DNA from: Saccharina japonica
Taxonomy: Eukaryota; Sar; Phaeophyceae; Laminariales; Laminariaceae
NCBI GenBank assembly: GCA_008828725.1
Contig: MEHQ01001881.1
Span: 1 to 64,000, forward strand
Direction: 5' to 3'
Length of the DNA stretch: 64,000 bases
Shown: piece after piece, positions 1 through 12,000 of the stretch
Layout of the letters: each line of letters starts with the position of its first letter
How positions within the stretch are numbered: position 1 is the first letter of the stretch
Position numbers and translations under genes: made by a program
The notes under the pieces: generated by a model
What the model saw: only the letters and a program-made list of their open reading frames with translations
What the model was told of the DNA's origin: nothing
Database searches by the model: none

Positions 1-630
1 CATGCACCATGCAATGACTGCGTTCCTTTTCGTTCCTTCGCGTTGTGCGAAAGACACTCACCTCAGCTACAGTTTACTATTAATACTGTAGTTGACGTTT
101 TATATACAATGACATGTACATTCGTACCGAGAACAATGCGGGGGTCGGTGAGCCTGTGGTGAGCTTGCTATTCGCGTTCTCCCTCTTGTATTTCTCGACG
201 TTCCCACCAACACAACGTGGGGGTGGTTGCTTTTCTCGTGCTACTGCTCGAACTACTACTGCTACGACCAATACCATATTTTTACGACTTTCTACTACAA
301 ACTGGTGGTGTTTAGCTGTCTTATCGTCGCTTCGATGGTTGACGCTACAGGCTTTTATTTTATTTTATAAACAACGCCTTTCTTGTGGCAATCCCAGTAC
401 ATATATATGTACGTACCATTTTTTTTTATTAAATGGTTGACTGACACACACCACACACACTGCGTACGACGAAACAAAGGGAACAGAGTCTACTGTAACA
501 ATGGGTGTCTTAGTTCTGTTCGTCTCGTATACAGGGTGTACCAACCTGTTACAACCATTTGGTCGAGTAAGTAAATGGCAATCTATCGTAATATCATACG
601 TACGTACGTACGTACCATCAGCAATCGGCA

Positions 631-860
631 ATCCCGTGGTAGCACCACTCTTCTTCCTGTGGTGGTAATTATCTCGTGACTATACTCTTTTTGTCTGTGC
701 TACTCATGTAATCCCGTGGCAACTCACTTCTTTGTGTGGCAGCCATCCCGTGGCTGTACTCTTCTCGTCTGTGGTAAAAGTCCCGTGGCAACATGTTGTG
801 CCGTTCTTGTTGTGTGGTATAATCATCCCGTGGAGACACTCTTCTTGTGATACCACTATA
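631..860. repeat. Degenerate minisatellite, CCCGTGG-containing unit
   Basis: The word ATCCCGTGG or a close variant recurs about every 45-55 bases (near 632, 711, 747, 781 and 827). Each is followed by a similar ACTCTTCTTG/TCTGTGGT stretch. The units are diverged, so this is an old tandem array of about five copies. No coding function is suggested. Confidence 0.6.
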
Positions 861-1794
861 CCACTATTATAACGCTTTTCACGCATCCCTCCCGCCGTGC
901 GTGCTGTGTTGTACTTCAAATAGTGTGTGTGTGTGCACCACGTACATCGTCATTTGGGTAGCATGTACAAGGGGCAAGGACAACGATTTATTATATATCT
1001 GGTACTAACTAAAACATAATAAATCGGCAACAACAAAAATTACGCTCTGCTTTATTTTGTCGACTGCCTGCTGTCTGCTGTGCCGCACACGGGATGCATA
1101 CGACGATATCATACGTGCAGTATTTCTGTTTTTGACTCGTACGTATTCTTGAATTTATTTCTTTGCGCTTCAAAACGAGAAGAAAAAAGAATATGGCACG
1201 AAAAAAAAGCACTACGACGTACCTGGTATGTACGAACTCGTAAAAAAAGTGGAGGACTCGCATTTCGATTTTTTTTGTACTTTCGAAATTTATTGTCAAA
1301 AAGGTCCGAAAAATGAAAAACAAAATGCGATGAGTTACGTATTGCCCCGGGATTGCTCAGGGGTATATACCGAACAAAAACGAGTGAGTGCAAGTGGTCG
1401 CCCTGGAGATGATTACTACCGGCTACCACACACCGGTGGAGGATGCTGACGCAGTTTCCTTTTGATCGGAGACCGGAACGGAACTACGTAGGCTTCTACC
1501 TGGCGACAAAAAAAAATGAAAAAAAAATGACGTTGCCGGGGGGGTTGGGTGATATCCAGACCTGGATTTCAAATAATGAATGTCTGTTTTTGGAACACAA
1601 TCAATCGTCGTCATCAGTGAGTGATTCATGCCGTCACGCCCCCCGACAAGACGAATTTTTGTCTTTTTTTGGTTTGGATACCTGAACACATATACTTTGT
1701 GATCACGTACGTACAAAGAAACTCGTCGTGATCGTGGGCTAGTGGACGTTCTGTTTTACGGAACAGATTGCGTACGTACTATGTACTACGTACA

Positions 1795-2200
1795 CTTGTT
1801 GTTTGTTGTTGTCTTCACATTAAACCCGTTCTTTCTACTCAACCACATCAATCAGTACACCCAGTGCCTGTCCTGATTCCCAGTCCTAGAGAGAACAAAT
1901 TATTATGTGGTCACAGACTGTGTGTGTGTGTTGTCTTCACATTAAACCCGTTCTTTCTACTCAACCACATCAGTACACCCAGTGCCTGTCCTGATTCCTA
2001 ATCCTCGAGAGATACAAATTCTGTGGTCACAGACTGTGAAACAGAGAAAAACCAAACAAAATATACGCGAATGAATGTGAAACAGAGAAAAACCCAAACA
2101 AAATAAACGCAAATTAATGGTTGAAGCAAGTGAGATGCGTAACGTACCGGGTAACACAGCGACACGAGCCGAACCAAAAAATAAGAACAAAAGGGCGCAC
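1795..2200 (+). repeat. Dispersed repeat family A, with an internal duplication
   Basis: The segment contains two tandem copies of a block that begins TGTTGTCTTCACATTAAACC and ends near GTGGTCACAGACTGTG. A tail with CGACACGAGCCGAACCAAAA follows. The same block is at 17642-17890, a diverged piece is at 24828-24935, and an inverted piece is at 50985-51065. Dispersal to unrelated introns and intergenic DNA marks it as a mobile repeat. I see no encoded enzyme or terminal inverted repeat. Confidence 0.65.
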
Positions 2201-2984
2201 AAAAAAAAAAGTTATCGACACCACACCCCCCCCCCCCCTATATTGGAGGGAAGAAACCGGACCGTTGTGATCCCAGAAAACAATAAGTCAAGTTTTTTTT
2301 TAATTACCCGCCCCCCCCCACCCCCCCCACCAGCGAAAAAAAAATAGGGGGGGTCTCTAAAACCAAGTTAAAAAAAGGGAACAAAAAACGAAAAAAAATG
2401 GTTTTTGCTCATTTCGTCCTGTGATCACAGCGATCCGGTTTGTTTTTAATTCTGACCTTCCTACGTGTGTGTGGTGTCGTTTTCTTTTTTTTTTGTGCGC
2501 CCTTGCAAAAAGACAAAAAAAAAACGAATTCTGCCCCCGAGAATCGTTGCGATGAGCTTTTATATGACTCCTCCCTTGCTCCTCCTAATAGAGTTCTTCC
2601 AGAGTCCAGAGACAGGCAGACAGAGTGCATGTTCGAGCACGACATAATATGCGTACGTACGGACGAAGGAAGAAGTGGTTTCTTATCTACAGCAGCAGCA
2701 GTAACAAGGGGCGGACGAAAATAGGCAGTAATCAGTAATCAGGCATGTTCACCTCCTCACAGTGTTGCTGTGTTGTACACACCCTGTGCGGATTAAGCAT
2801 CTATCCTCAATATTAGCATTGCTATTATTAGAGAAAGCTTCACGTACAGATATCCTATTGTGAACAAAGCACAACAAACATCTGATCTGCATCTTTGTCG
2901 CGACGATTGTTCAAGAAATACCCAACCAACTCTTCTTTCTTCGAGCAGTTCCCCCCCCCAGTTCCTGGTTCCTGCCCGTCAACT

Positions 2985-3042
2985 CTTCTGTGTCTGCACA
3001 CGCCAGACATATCATCTACAGATAGATCAGATAGATCATCTA

Positions 3043-3080
<38 letters not shown>

Positions 3081-3310
3081 GATGATGAACTAAATCATAG
3101 CCTACCGTTATGAGATCCTGTGCAGGATCCGTGTACGTATACTGTAGTACACAGATACAGTAGATACAACAGGGAAGCCTGTCCTACTGCAGATCATGCA
3201 GATTATACGGCTCCCTGGCGGCACCACGATCTACATCATACAGATAGCTCAGAAACTAACCCACATCTGCCCTAAGAGAAAGGTGTATCATCACAGATCA
3301 TCAAGTAAGT
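2985..3310. repeat. GATCTA-type dispersed element
   Basis: Short words of the type ATCTACAGATAGATC are repeated here, interrupted by an ACT microsatellite. Related sequence lies at 11160-11275, 22080-22330, 49720-50365 and 59281-59580, some of it sharing phrases such as CATAACGGCAG and GAAATATCTAGAT. It is probably a dispersed non-autonomous element with internal satellite-like repeats; its borders are not clear. Confidence 0.5.
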
Positions 3311-3779
3311 GGTATTATAATCGATGATGACCAGTCCATGGTGTGAGATGTTGTTTGGATATCATTGCATGCTCCAATAATAATGATCCCACGGACCAAC
3401 TTGTTCGAGTACCACCGCACCACTGCTTGACCGGTTGCAGAGGCAAAAAAAGTCATGCACCACTGCTGCTGCTGCTGCTGTTGTATGTGTATGCATATAC
3501 TCAGCAAAGAAAGGTAAAATATGTATACGTAATGACGGTCCCCATCACGAAGAAACGGGCGAGCGGCCAACTCAATCGACGGTAAAACACACCGGACCGG
3601 TACCTACTGTTGTAGTACTTTTTTTAGTAGTTAGTTGCGGTCTTAGCGAGTGGAGCGAGCGTCCATGACGTCAGGCACTGTACTGTTATGTATTAATAGT
3701 AGTATTATCAAAAGTTACCGTTCGTCACACCCGGCCACACCCACCCCTTAAATGGCGTCATTGGACATAGTATTTGCTC

Positions 3780-4160
3780 CTCAGTGGTGGGGGGGGGGGG
3801 GGCCCGGGCCCGACTTTTTTTTTTTAAAATTCGGCTCTCCGGTGGCGGGGGGGGGGGGGGGGGGAGTCCTGGACCGACATTTTTTCTTTCAAATTCGGCT
3901 CTCCGGTGGCGGGGGGTACTCATCATTTCGGTGCTTTTGCTTTTGACCCGTGATCACGCATGCATGCATCCCTCTCGAGACAGCACCGCTCCGGCGCGGG
4001 GGTCGCAGGCACACCATCAAGCGATACTTACGCGTTCCGTAGGGGATGGTCGACATGAATCCCCTCCCCCACTATGTATGGTCATACGACTACGGCCGTG
4101 CACGACATGATGTCAGTACCCCTTTTTTTTTTTTTTTCCCCCCCCCCCCCCACGTTCGCC
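3780..4160. repeat. G-run repeat and inverted copy of dispersed family B
   Basis: The phrase AATTCGGCTCTCCGGTGGCG occurs twice (about 3828 and 3892), each copy running into a G homopolymer. At 4073-4125 the reverse strand carries the family B signature GGCCGTAGTCGTATGACCAT. That signature also occurs at 34351-34412, 53830-54050 and 54370-54660, again next to G runs and the word TACTCAT. No protein is encoded. Confidence 0.55.
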
Positions 4161-5794
4161 TCACACGATTTGTCTGAAGCCCGACCGCGCACATTATCGT
4201 CTGTCTGGAGTGTTGGGCTTTGGTAGAGGGCTGACAACCTCTCGCCTCAGGTAACGCCATGTGCTCCGAAACCCTCTCACCAGGTAGACTTCGTGCATGT
4301 TTTTGAACTGACTGGCATGGCAGTCAGTGCGTTACATTTCGTTATTGTCGAAGCTTTTTTGTGCACATACTTCGTACGTACGTATACATGGTGACGGTAT
4401 GTTGAAAATTAAGAGCTGTCCGTTACATTTACACCCAAGGCGCTTTTGCTGTCATTGGAGTACCGTAGCGTAGCTTGTAGCAGTTATTTTTGGCCAAATT
4501 ATCCTGTCTGTATTCCGTATGAAGGGGGCTCCTGAGGGAATATGAGTCTTTATTATCCCTCTCTCTTCTACACAGTGCAACGGTCACCCTACCCTATCTC
4601 TCGCACGATGAAAAACGGTGATTACTAGATCTCTCTTCTAGTAACACCCTTTTTTATTTTCGGGGCTCCAGAGAGGGAAAACGTGGTGCCAAAACTAAGA
4701 AGAAAACACAAAAAAACGACTACTGTATAACATCATAGGATGCACCATACACACACAGAACAGCCCGAGTAGAGTATAGGGCATGAAACGTGTCTCGACT
4801 GCAGTGCAAGGAGCTGCAAGGCACGAGCGCACGGCATGGTGCATGCACGATGCTCGTACCGTTGCATGCTCTCCTCACAAAGTCCTTGGCTCATGCTATA
4901 CACCTTGAGGTAGGGAGGGGTGCACCATATGTCACAATTTTTTCCCTCGAAGGCTCCACACTTGAGCGAACTACTATTGCTAAGGCACCCATACTATTAG
5001 TAAGTCACCCGAAAACGGCTTTCGGGAAAAAGTTTGCGCTTCATGAACAACAACGAAAATAAAAAGCCGATCAGCAACATCGTGGGGACTAGGTGAGTAT
5101 ATCGAAAACTAGAGCAAAAACGAACGATAATTGCATTGGTAGGTACCAGGTGTTTCGATTAGTAGACTAGTAGTTCCCCAGTTGAACTGCCCCACGAGTC
5201 TCAGTGACACAAAAAAAGGTCAAATTGTGATACCCCTCGTATGTATGGTGTATAGCAGCCATCGATTCATCTACTTGTAAATCTTTTTTTTTTGTTGTCG
5301 TAAATTTTCCAAAAGGGCTGGTACTGCCTGCGCACCAAGTCATAAACCTACCTGCCGGAGGTTCAAGACCAAAACACAACCGGCAGCGCCTTGAAAAATA
5401 TGCTTGAGCTAACCCATCATACGGTGACCTAACGCTAGCGGCGGACGGCGTGGCGTCTCTCGTCAGTCACTGCACAAAAACGCCGACGAAAAAAATTGAA
5501 AACCTGAATCAGTAACCACTGGGTGTGAAACGAAACTGGGAAAATTTCCAAACCCTCTACCGCAGCAACCGACCTCGACAACCCCCCACCCAGCTCCTCT
5601 TTTCCCGCACCCCAACAATTGACACTACACAGTAGAACCAACGAAGGACTTTTTTTTCGGATTTATGTACAATAAAAAACATAAAAATGGTGTATGATTC
5701 TCTCTTCTCTGCAGCAAAAAATGCAGCTACGTGTTACAGCGGCTCCTTGCTTCTTTCAAAGCTAAGCATGTGTTTACTAGGTATATATATATAC

Positions 5795-6015
5795 TCCGGG
5801 CACATCCTCGAGTATTCCTGGGGTCCCCATGTACATCCCCAAGTATTCCTTGGGGTACCCGAGTACGCCTGAGGGTACCCTGGTACATCCCCGAGTATTC
5901 CCGGGGGTACCTGGGTACATACCCGAGTAGTCCTGCGGGTACCCGGGTACATACCCGAGTACACCTGGAGGTGCCCGAGTATAACTCGCATGTACCTGGT
6001 ACCTGGGTATCCTAA
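5795..6015. repeat. Minisatellite of about 42 bp units
   Basis: Units built from GTACATCCCCGAGTATTCC and GGGGGTACCCG repeat about five times with substitutions. The array ends about 55 bases beyond the stop codon of the GTPase gene on the minus strand (stop at 6069-6071), so it lies at that gene's 3' end. Confidence 0.7.
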
Positions 6016-6068
6016 AAGTATACTGGTACATATATACCCTACGAAACACACGCTTCAAGAAACTTCGT

Positions 6069-9000
6069 TCAGACCATTTTCTTAGAGGTGGTACCGAAGA
6101 ACGAAAACTGAACCGGCGCCGCCTGTCGCCTCAAGGAAGGGATATCCTTGTCCAAAACTCGCTGCAAATCCCGCTGCTCGCTAGCCTTCACGCGTCCGAC
6201 CCCATCCAGCCCGAGGGACGACAAGGTGAGGTGTAGCCCCTCGCGCACTCGTTTCCAGGAAGCTGCGATGGACTCATCCCCTTCTGCAAGCTCTCGCGCG
6301 TACCTCCTGCAGCGCAGGGAGGGGGGGGGGGGGGCGAGCGGTAATGAATGAGCAGCGAGGCAGTTAAATATCGAAGAAATTCCTGTGGAACCGGAGATCT
6401 TTCACGCGTATGTACAAGGAATCGCCCAAAATGTCTTTGGCAAACTGGGCATAGCCGACCATCAACAATCGATTAAAAAAAAAACGCAAGCAAGCACTTT
6501 GACGTGAGCCACCACTTATGAGAGACGAGGGTTGGAAATCTCCCACGTATATAAAGTCTAAACCTCCATGTAGGCAAGGGTGCCTTCCGATCCCACAAGA
6601 CTTTGTATGTAGGATGAACAAGAGTTGACTCGAGATTGAGAATTGGTTGCCCACGAGTACGCGCTATAAATAGAAAAATCACGTTGAAATATGCAAAACC
6701 GGGCGTCGGGTCGGCGGCACGCACGCGTGATGAAAAAAGAAGGAAAGTCTCTCACCTGCTGAAGTAACCATTGAGACCATCCACGCTGATCATATCTGCC
6801 TCTTGGGCTTTCAGCGCCTTCGCGTTGAAGTACTGAACAATCCATGCAGAGAGCAAACACAAGAAGAAAAAAAAAGTGCGACGTAGTGAGCATCACGACG
6901 TGGAGAATAAAACATCCCGTTGTAAAAAATGAGTGGCCGAACGAACTAACGTAGACTAACTAACTACAGCAGTAGCAACTGCCCGACTCGTCAACAAGAA
7001 GCGCTCGTCTGATTTTCACACCACACAGACGCAACGCGTTACGCTTGACTTGTGAATCAGGCAGGCGTGCGTACCCTAATAAGCGGCCCAATCGAAGACT
7101 CGCTATGTTCTCAGCACGTTTTCTGCGTCTATATATGCATCAGCCTATCCATCCCCACGTCACGGAACACCATCCCCTCCTTCCCACTCCACACTCAAAT
7201 CAACGTTATCGTCATATTATTAGTAGTCACCTGCAAGCCGCCAACCGCGACGAGCGTGATGGCAGCGGCACCAGCCCCCATCTCAGGCGGCGCGCCTAAA
7301 AACACGCCTCCAGCGGAAAGCCCGCCGCCGGCAGCGAATACAGAAAACGTTCCCCCGTGCCTGATCAGCTTCGCCTGGCGGTAGTCCTTTTGCAATGCAT
7401 CCAGAATCTGCGCATACCGAAACAAAAGTACGGCACGGCGAGTGAGCGCATATAAAAAAGAAAAAGAAAAAAGAAAAAAAAACAGAAAATGGGGCGGTGT
7501 GGGGTTGATTTGAACGCAGTCAATACTGCTACTGCAAAAACGATCCTACAATACGAACATCCAAGTAATTTTTTCCAAAATCGTCTGTGCAGTTCTTGCA
7601 AAAAAGGGTAAATAGAGACCTACGAAAAAAACAACGAAAAAACAAATACGTAGATAACAAAAACAAAAAAACGAGAGAAAAAAAAAAATTACGTACGTAC
7701 GTATGATACAACTCAACGGAAATGTGGCGGCCGGGGACAGCCCAACGGAAACAAGCTTGAAAGCGCATTTTACGCATCAGCCGAACCGAGGGACCGAGGC
7801 GAGAAGAGATTTTTTCTCCTCTCGCCCCCGCGGTCTTCGTCCCCCGCCGCCTCGATTTTTACGATCAATCTCCCTGCCAATTGTTCAGTCACAACCCCAT
7901 TGAGCGGACTCGGAGTGTGCTGGACCGTATGTGTGACAGGTGGTGGGTGCTTGCTGCTTACTACGCGCTCGCGAGCATACACGAAAAAACAAAGAGCCGG
8001 TAACGGTTACGGCCAACCAACAAAAGCCGGTAACGATTACGGCCACAAGCAAAAAGAGTCGATAACGGTTACGGCCACAAGCAAAAAGAGCCGGTAACGG
8101 TTACGGCCAAGCAAAAAGAGTCAGTAACAGCTACGGCCAAGCAAAAAAAGCCGGCAACGGTTTCGGCGCGTGCGTTGTGGGGAGCCCGCAATAAAATAGC
8201 GCGGCTTAGAGCAAGCAGCCAGTCTCTACGGAGCTACATATATAAAATAAAATACGAGCACCTTGGAAGGTGGCGACACTTCCAAAATGCAAAAGCTGGC
8301 AAGTCGCTCAAGTCGCTCGAGTCAGTAGATTGGATGGAGAGCGGACCCTTTGTCAAGGCCGCAAAGCGTCGGAGGATATATGATATATAGACTTACCGTG
8401 GTGTGCACTTGGAGCAGGTGCACGGAGTCGGTGAGCCTGGTGATAACGTTGTCGATCCTTCGCTTGGGCGCCTTCATCACTTCGGCCTTCACGTCTTCAC
8501 GCGTTGCCTTCAAGGACACACAGCAGTAATCGACAGTCAGCAGTCAACACAGGAAGAGGATTAGGTGGGAGTGGGGAGGGGCAAGTATGCCATGGGGCAA
8601 AAAAAAGCTCATCAGTCTGGTCAAAAGTACGTAACCGCATAAAAATATTTCGGGGCGGTGAAAAGGTGCTGATTATCGCCATATACAGAGGTGAACGCGC
8701 GAGTATTTTCCTACGGTGTACCAGGTATAGATCATATATAGCTCTGGACATGAATCGCACCTTTTTCCAAAACACCGGTGTAAAATCGTTTGTACCAGGT
8801 ATGGTGCTAAGATGGTGACATGCAGTGCTTACTATTAATAGGGCGCTGGAGTGGTTTTTCGAGCAAAGTCCGGACCGAAAGCAGCCTCTCTATCTGAAGG
8901 GGCATCAATCAAGTCAACACCGAGACGTAGCGCAAGGTCTGGTGTGTCTGCTGATATTATATGACAGCACGCACCTCCAAGTCCTGTAGGCCGGAGCTGA

Positions 9001-12000
9001 GTGACAAATCGCCCTCCCCGAGGTCATCCTGGGCATAATAGCCTCCATCTCTGTCCTTCACGGGCAGACACATGGTGTAAATGCGGGGTAGATCCTTACG
9101 CGGAATAACCTGTTTTTCAACACAGAATGGACAACGGCATTGCGAAAACAAAAGAGAGGCTGCGCGTCAGGACACAACGCGCGCGATTTGAAAAAAAAAT
9201 CTGCATTCAAGGTGGCAATCCCGAAGTTGTGCTGCACAGAGTAAGAGTACTTTATTTTATTTTGTTCTGGATTTTTCCATATTACGAGTACATGTTTTGC
9301 GGGGTGATTGTAGGCAAATGTTTTACATTTCGCGGGGTTGTTGTAGGCCAATAAAAATGATTATAAAAAACGTCTACGCACGAATTCGTCTCAAAAAAGC
9401 AAAAAAAAAAAACCTCCAGTTTTAAGCCAGTACTACTACCTACGGTAGCCATCAGGGTATGGAGGATGCTCAGGTCGGCGACCGGGAGCTAAAGGCCACC
9501 ACGGACAGATAACCCTTTTCGAACTGCAGTCCCGTTTTGGGGACAAACCACTCTAATTCTAAGTAATTTGTCCCCAAAACGGGACTCCAGTCCTCATTAA
9601 CCCTTTTCGAACTGCAGTCCCGTTTTGGGGACAAACCACTCTAATTCTAAGTAATTTGTCGCCAAAACGGGACTCCAGTCCTGTAAGGGTTTAGGTACCC
9701 AAACATTTGCCCTGACGATTGAGGGGCGCCGGTATACAGTACAGTAGTACAGGACACCTAATAAGAAACAGGAAATCTGGTCCAGTCTGGATTAATAATT
9801 TGAGAGGAGATGGTGCTTGCTACACCTAATAACTTCAAGATAACGACTCCCGAATCTCTTGTTTTGTATTTGCTCCAAATACCTGCCTGTCTTTCTTGTT
9901 AGCCTGTTTATTATTAGGTGTCTTGTACTGCATGTAACGTAAGAGCGAACAAACCGGATTTCGTCAAAACGGGGAGCCGAAACCGCAAAGCAGAGTTATA
10001 CAGCAGGCCAGCCAGCAGGGTTGAGCGAAGCCTACGCCACTTTTTCCGAGCCGAGCCCTCGGACACCACGACCGGCTGGCTTTGATTTGAGCCTCTGGCA
10101 CCAATCGTCTTGGAACACGCATCAGTAGGCTACTTACTACCTGAAGGAAACGGAGCCGCCGGTTGTGTTCGTGTGTGGCGATATCCATCAGTCCCTTCGA
10201 TTTACTTGTACATTTTTTGGCGAGGTAGATAGGATACTTGCCTTGCTCAGGTTCCAGCAGAGGGATCCGTACGCCCTGGCGAAGTCGTGGATCTTCTTGA
10301 ACTGGTCTGCCTGCATCAGAAACACGCCAAGCACGATGGGTGAGAGAAGGCCACAACAGTCAATTAACACTCTGTGAGATCGAAAACAAACTTATCATTA
10401 GAACTGGAGGGCAGAGGGCCAAGGTCGCAACGAGCCATCTCGGCGAGAGGAAAAAACCTGCGTCACCGCTTTGCGCAACGGTACACACATGCTCACCAAA
10501 GACAACAACACATCATATGTTTTAGCGATGGCCGCACACAGCACGCACAAACACCTCGTGTAAGTAAGGTTAATAAAAAACACACAGAAATATACCACAC
10601 AACTGAACACCTTGCCACCAAAAAAAACGGTTACAAACGATTCGCACGCCACCCCACCTTGTTTAGCACAATGTACAGCTTGTGGTCCATGCCAGGCAGC
10701 GCATTGGTCAGGATGGAGAGCGTCTCCCCCGTCGTGCCAGGCTTATCAGGGTCGAAGAAGAGCAAGATCACATCCGCCCTCTCAGCGAACCACCTCACCA
10801 CGCCCTCGAAGTCGTAGCCTCGACTTGTGTCCGCCCCCCTTCGGCGGCCAGGGGCGTCGGGGTTTGCACCGTCGGAGGCGTAGATGGAGGCGCGGGACAT
10901 GGGGCTGTCGATCATGCCAGGGCTGTCCACCATCATGAAAGAGTTCGTGCTCGTGCCGGATCGGACCTGATCAATCAATCGTTCAGCGTTGGTGCGTTTA
11001 GAGCTGCTGGTGGTGTGACAATCAAGAGCAAAAACATATATATAGAAAGCTGACGTGCCGATTCTTCCACCGACTATAGCTTACGTAGCTGAATGTAAAA
11101 AGTAAATTGTCTAAAGCACACGTCGAACAGATCATGATCTATTTATTGTGTACCAGGTAGGTCACCTATATCCCCACTTCATGTACAGATAAGAAAGATC
11201 CTGCACAAAAAATCATAACGGCAGGATATGATCTACGGTAGATTATCTATCTGTAGGTGATCTGTCGGGTGTGTGAAGAGGTTCAAACGTATATTTGTCG
11301 TCACACGCCACTGGCCGCACATCATAATCCAAGGATCAGGCACAGCTTGCAAAAATATACAAATAAATATACCAGGTACGAGTACTCACATCATATCATA
11401 TCTACGTGCTTACGAGTTTCGAGGAAGAAATCAATCTCATATACGATACATGAGCTGTTTTTTATTTAGTTTTATGATTCAACTTGAATTAAAAAACGGC
11501 CATCGGCACGCACCTTCAGCTCGGCGTGATGGATGAGGTTCGGTCCGAACTGCCTCAGCCCGACGAAACCCATGTCCGGGTCACCCACGAGAGCAGGCCC
11601 GTCTTGGTCTATGTCGGATGGGCCCGGGGCGATGATGGTGAAGCTGCCACATCAAACCACGTCACGAACCACGCATGCGTAGGTACATATGATAGGTACG
11701 GGAAGGAAGGACAGGAGCAGAAAAGAGAGCGGTTTCAGGCAATCGCCCTGGGAGCAACGACACAGGGAGGGGGGTGGGAGGAGGCAGGAGGACGAGGGGG
11801 GAAGGGGCGTGGGCGCGAGCGAGCGAAGCAAGGTTGGGAGCACACTGCTGTTCGTATGGTACTTACGTCAAATATCTGGTACAGCAGTACCACTCTGTAG
11901 ATGCAAGGACTACTGCTTGTCCGTAAATGTAAGGACTGTTCTTAACCCTTTTAGAACTGCAGTCCCGTTTTGGGGACAAACCACTCTAATTCTAAGTAAT

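Larger units (their letters stand above)
1..6068. other. Intergenic region without a recognisable gene
   Basis: I read both strands and found no stretch combining an open frame, splice signals and a recognisable protein family. The reading frames present are short, low in complexity, or lie across repeats. The region holds microsatellites (ACT runs at about 3040-3080), homopolymer G and C runs, TACG runs near 598-616 and the dispersed repeats listed separately. A small or fast-evolving gene could still be hidden here. Confidence 0.6.

Noticed and set aside
6364..6500. Minus-strand frame ending FHRNFFDI as the last exon of the GTPase gene
   Set aside because: Its only good acceptor (CCCAG) gives the wrong phase after the exon ending at 6756. 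Joining that exon to 6306 instead keeps frame and yields a longer helical C-terminus.
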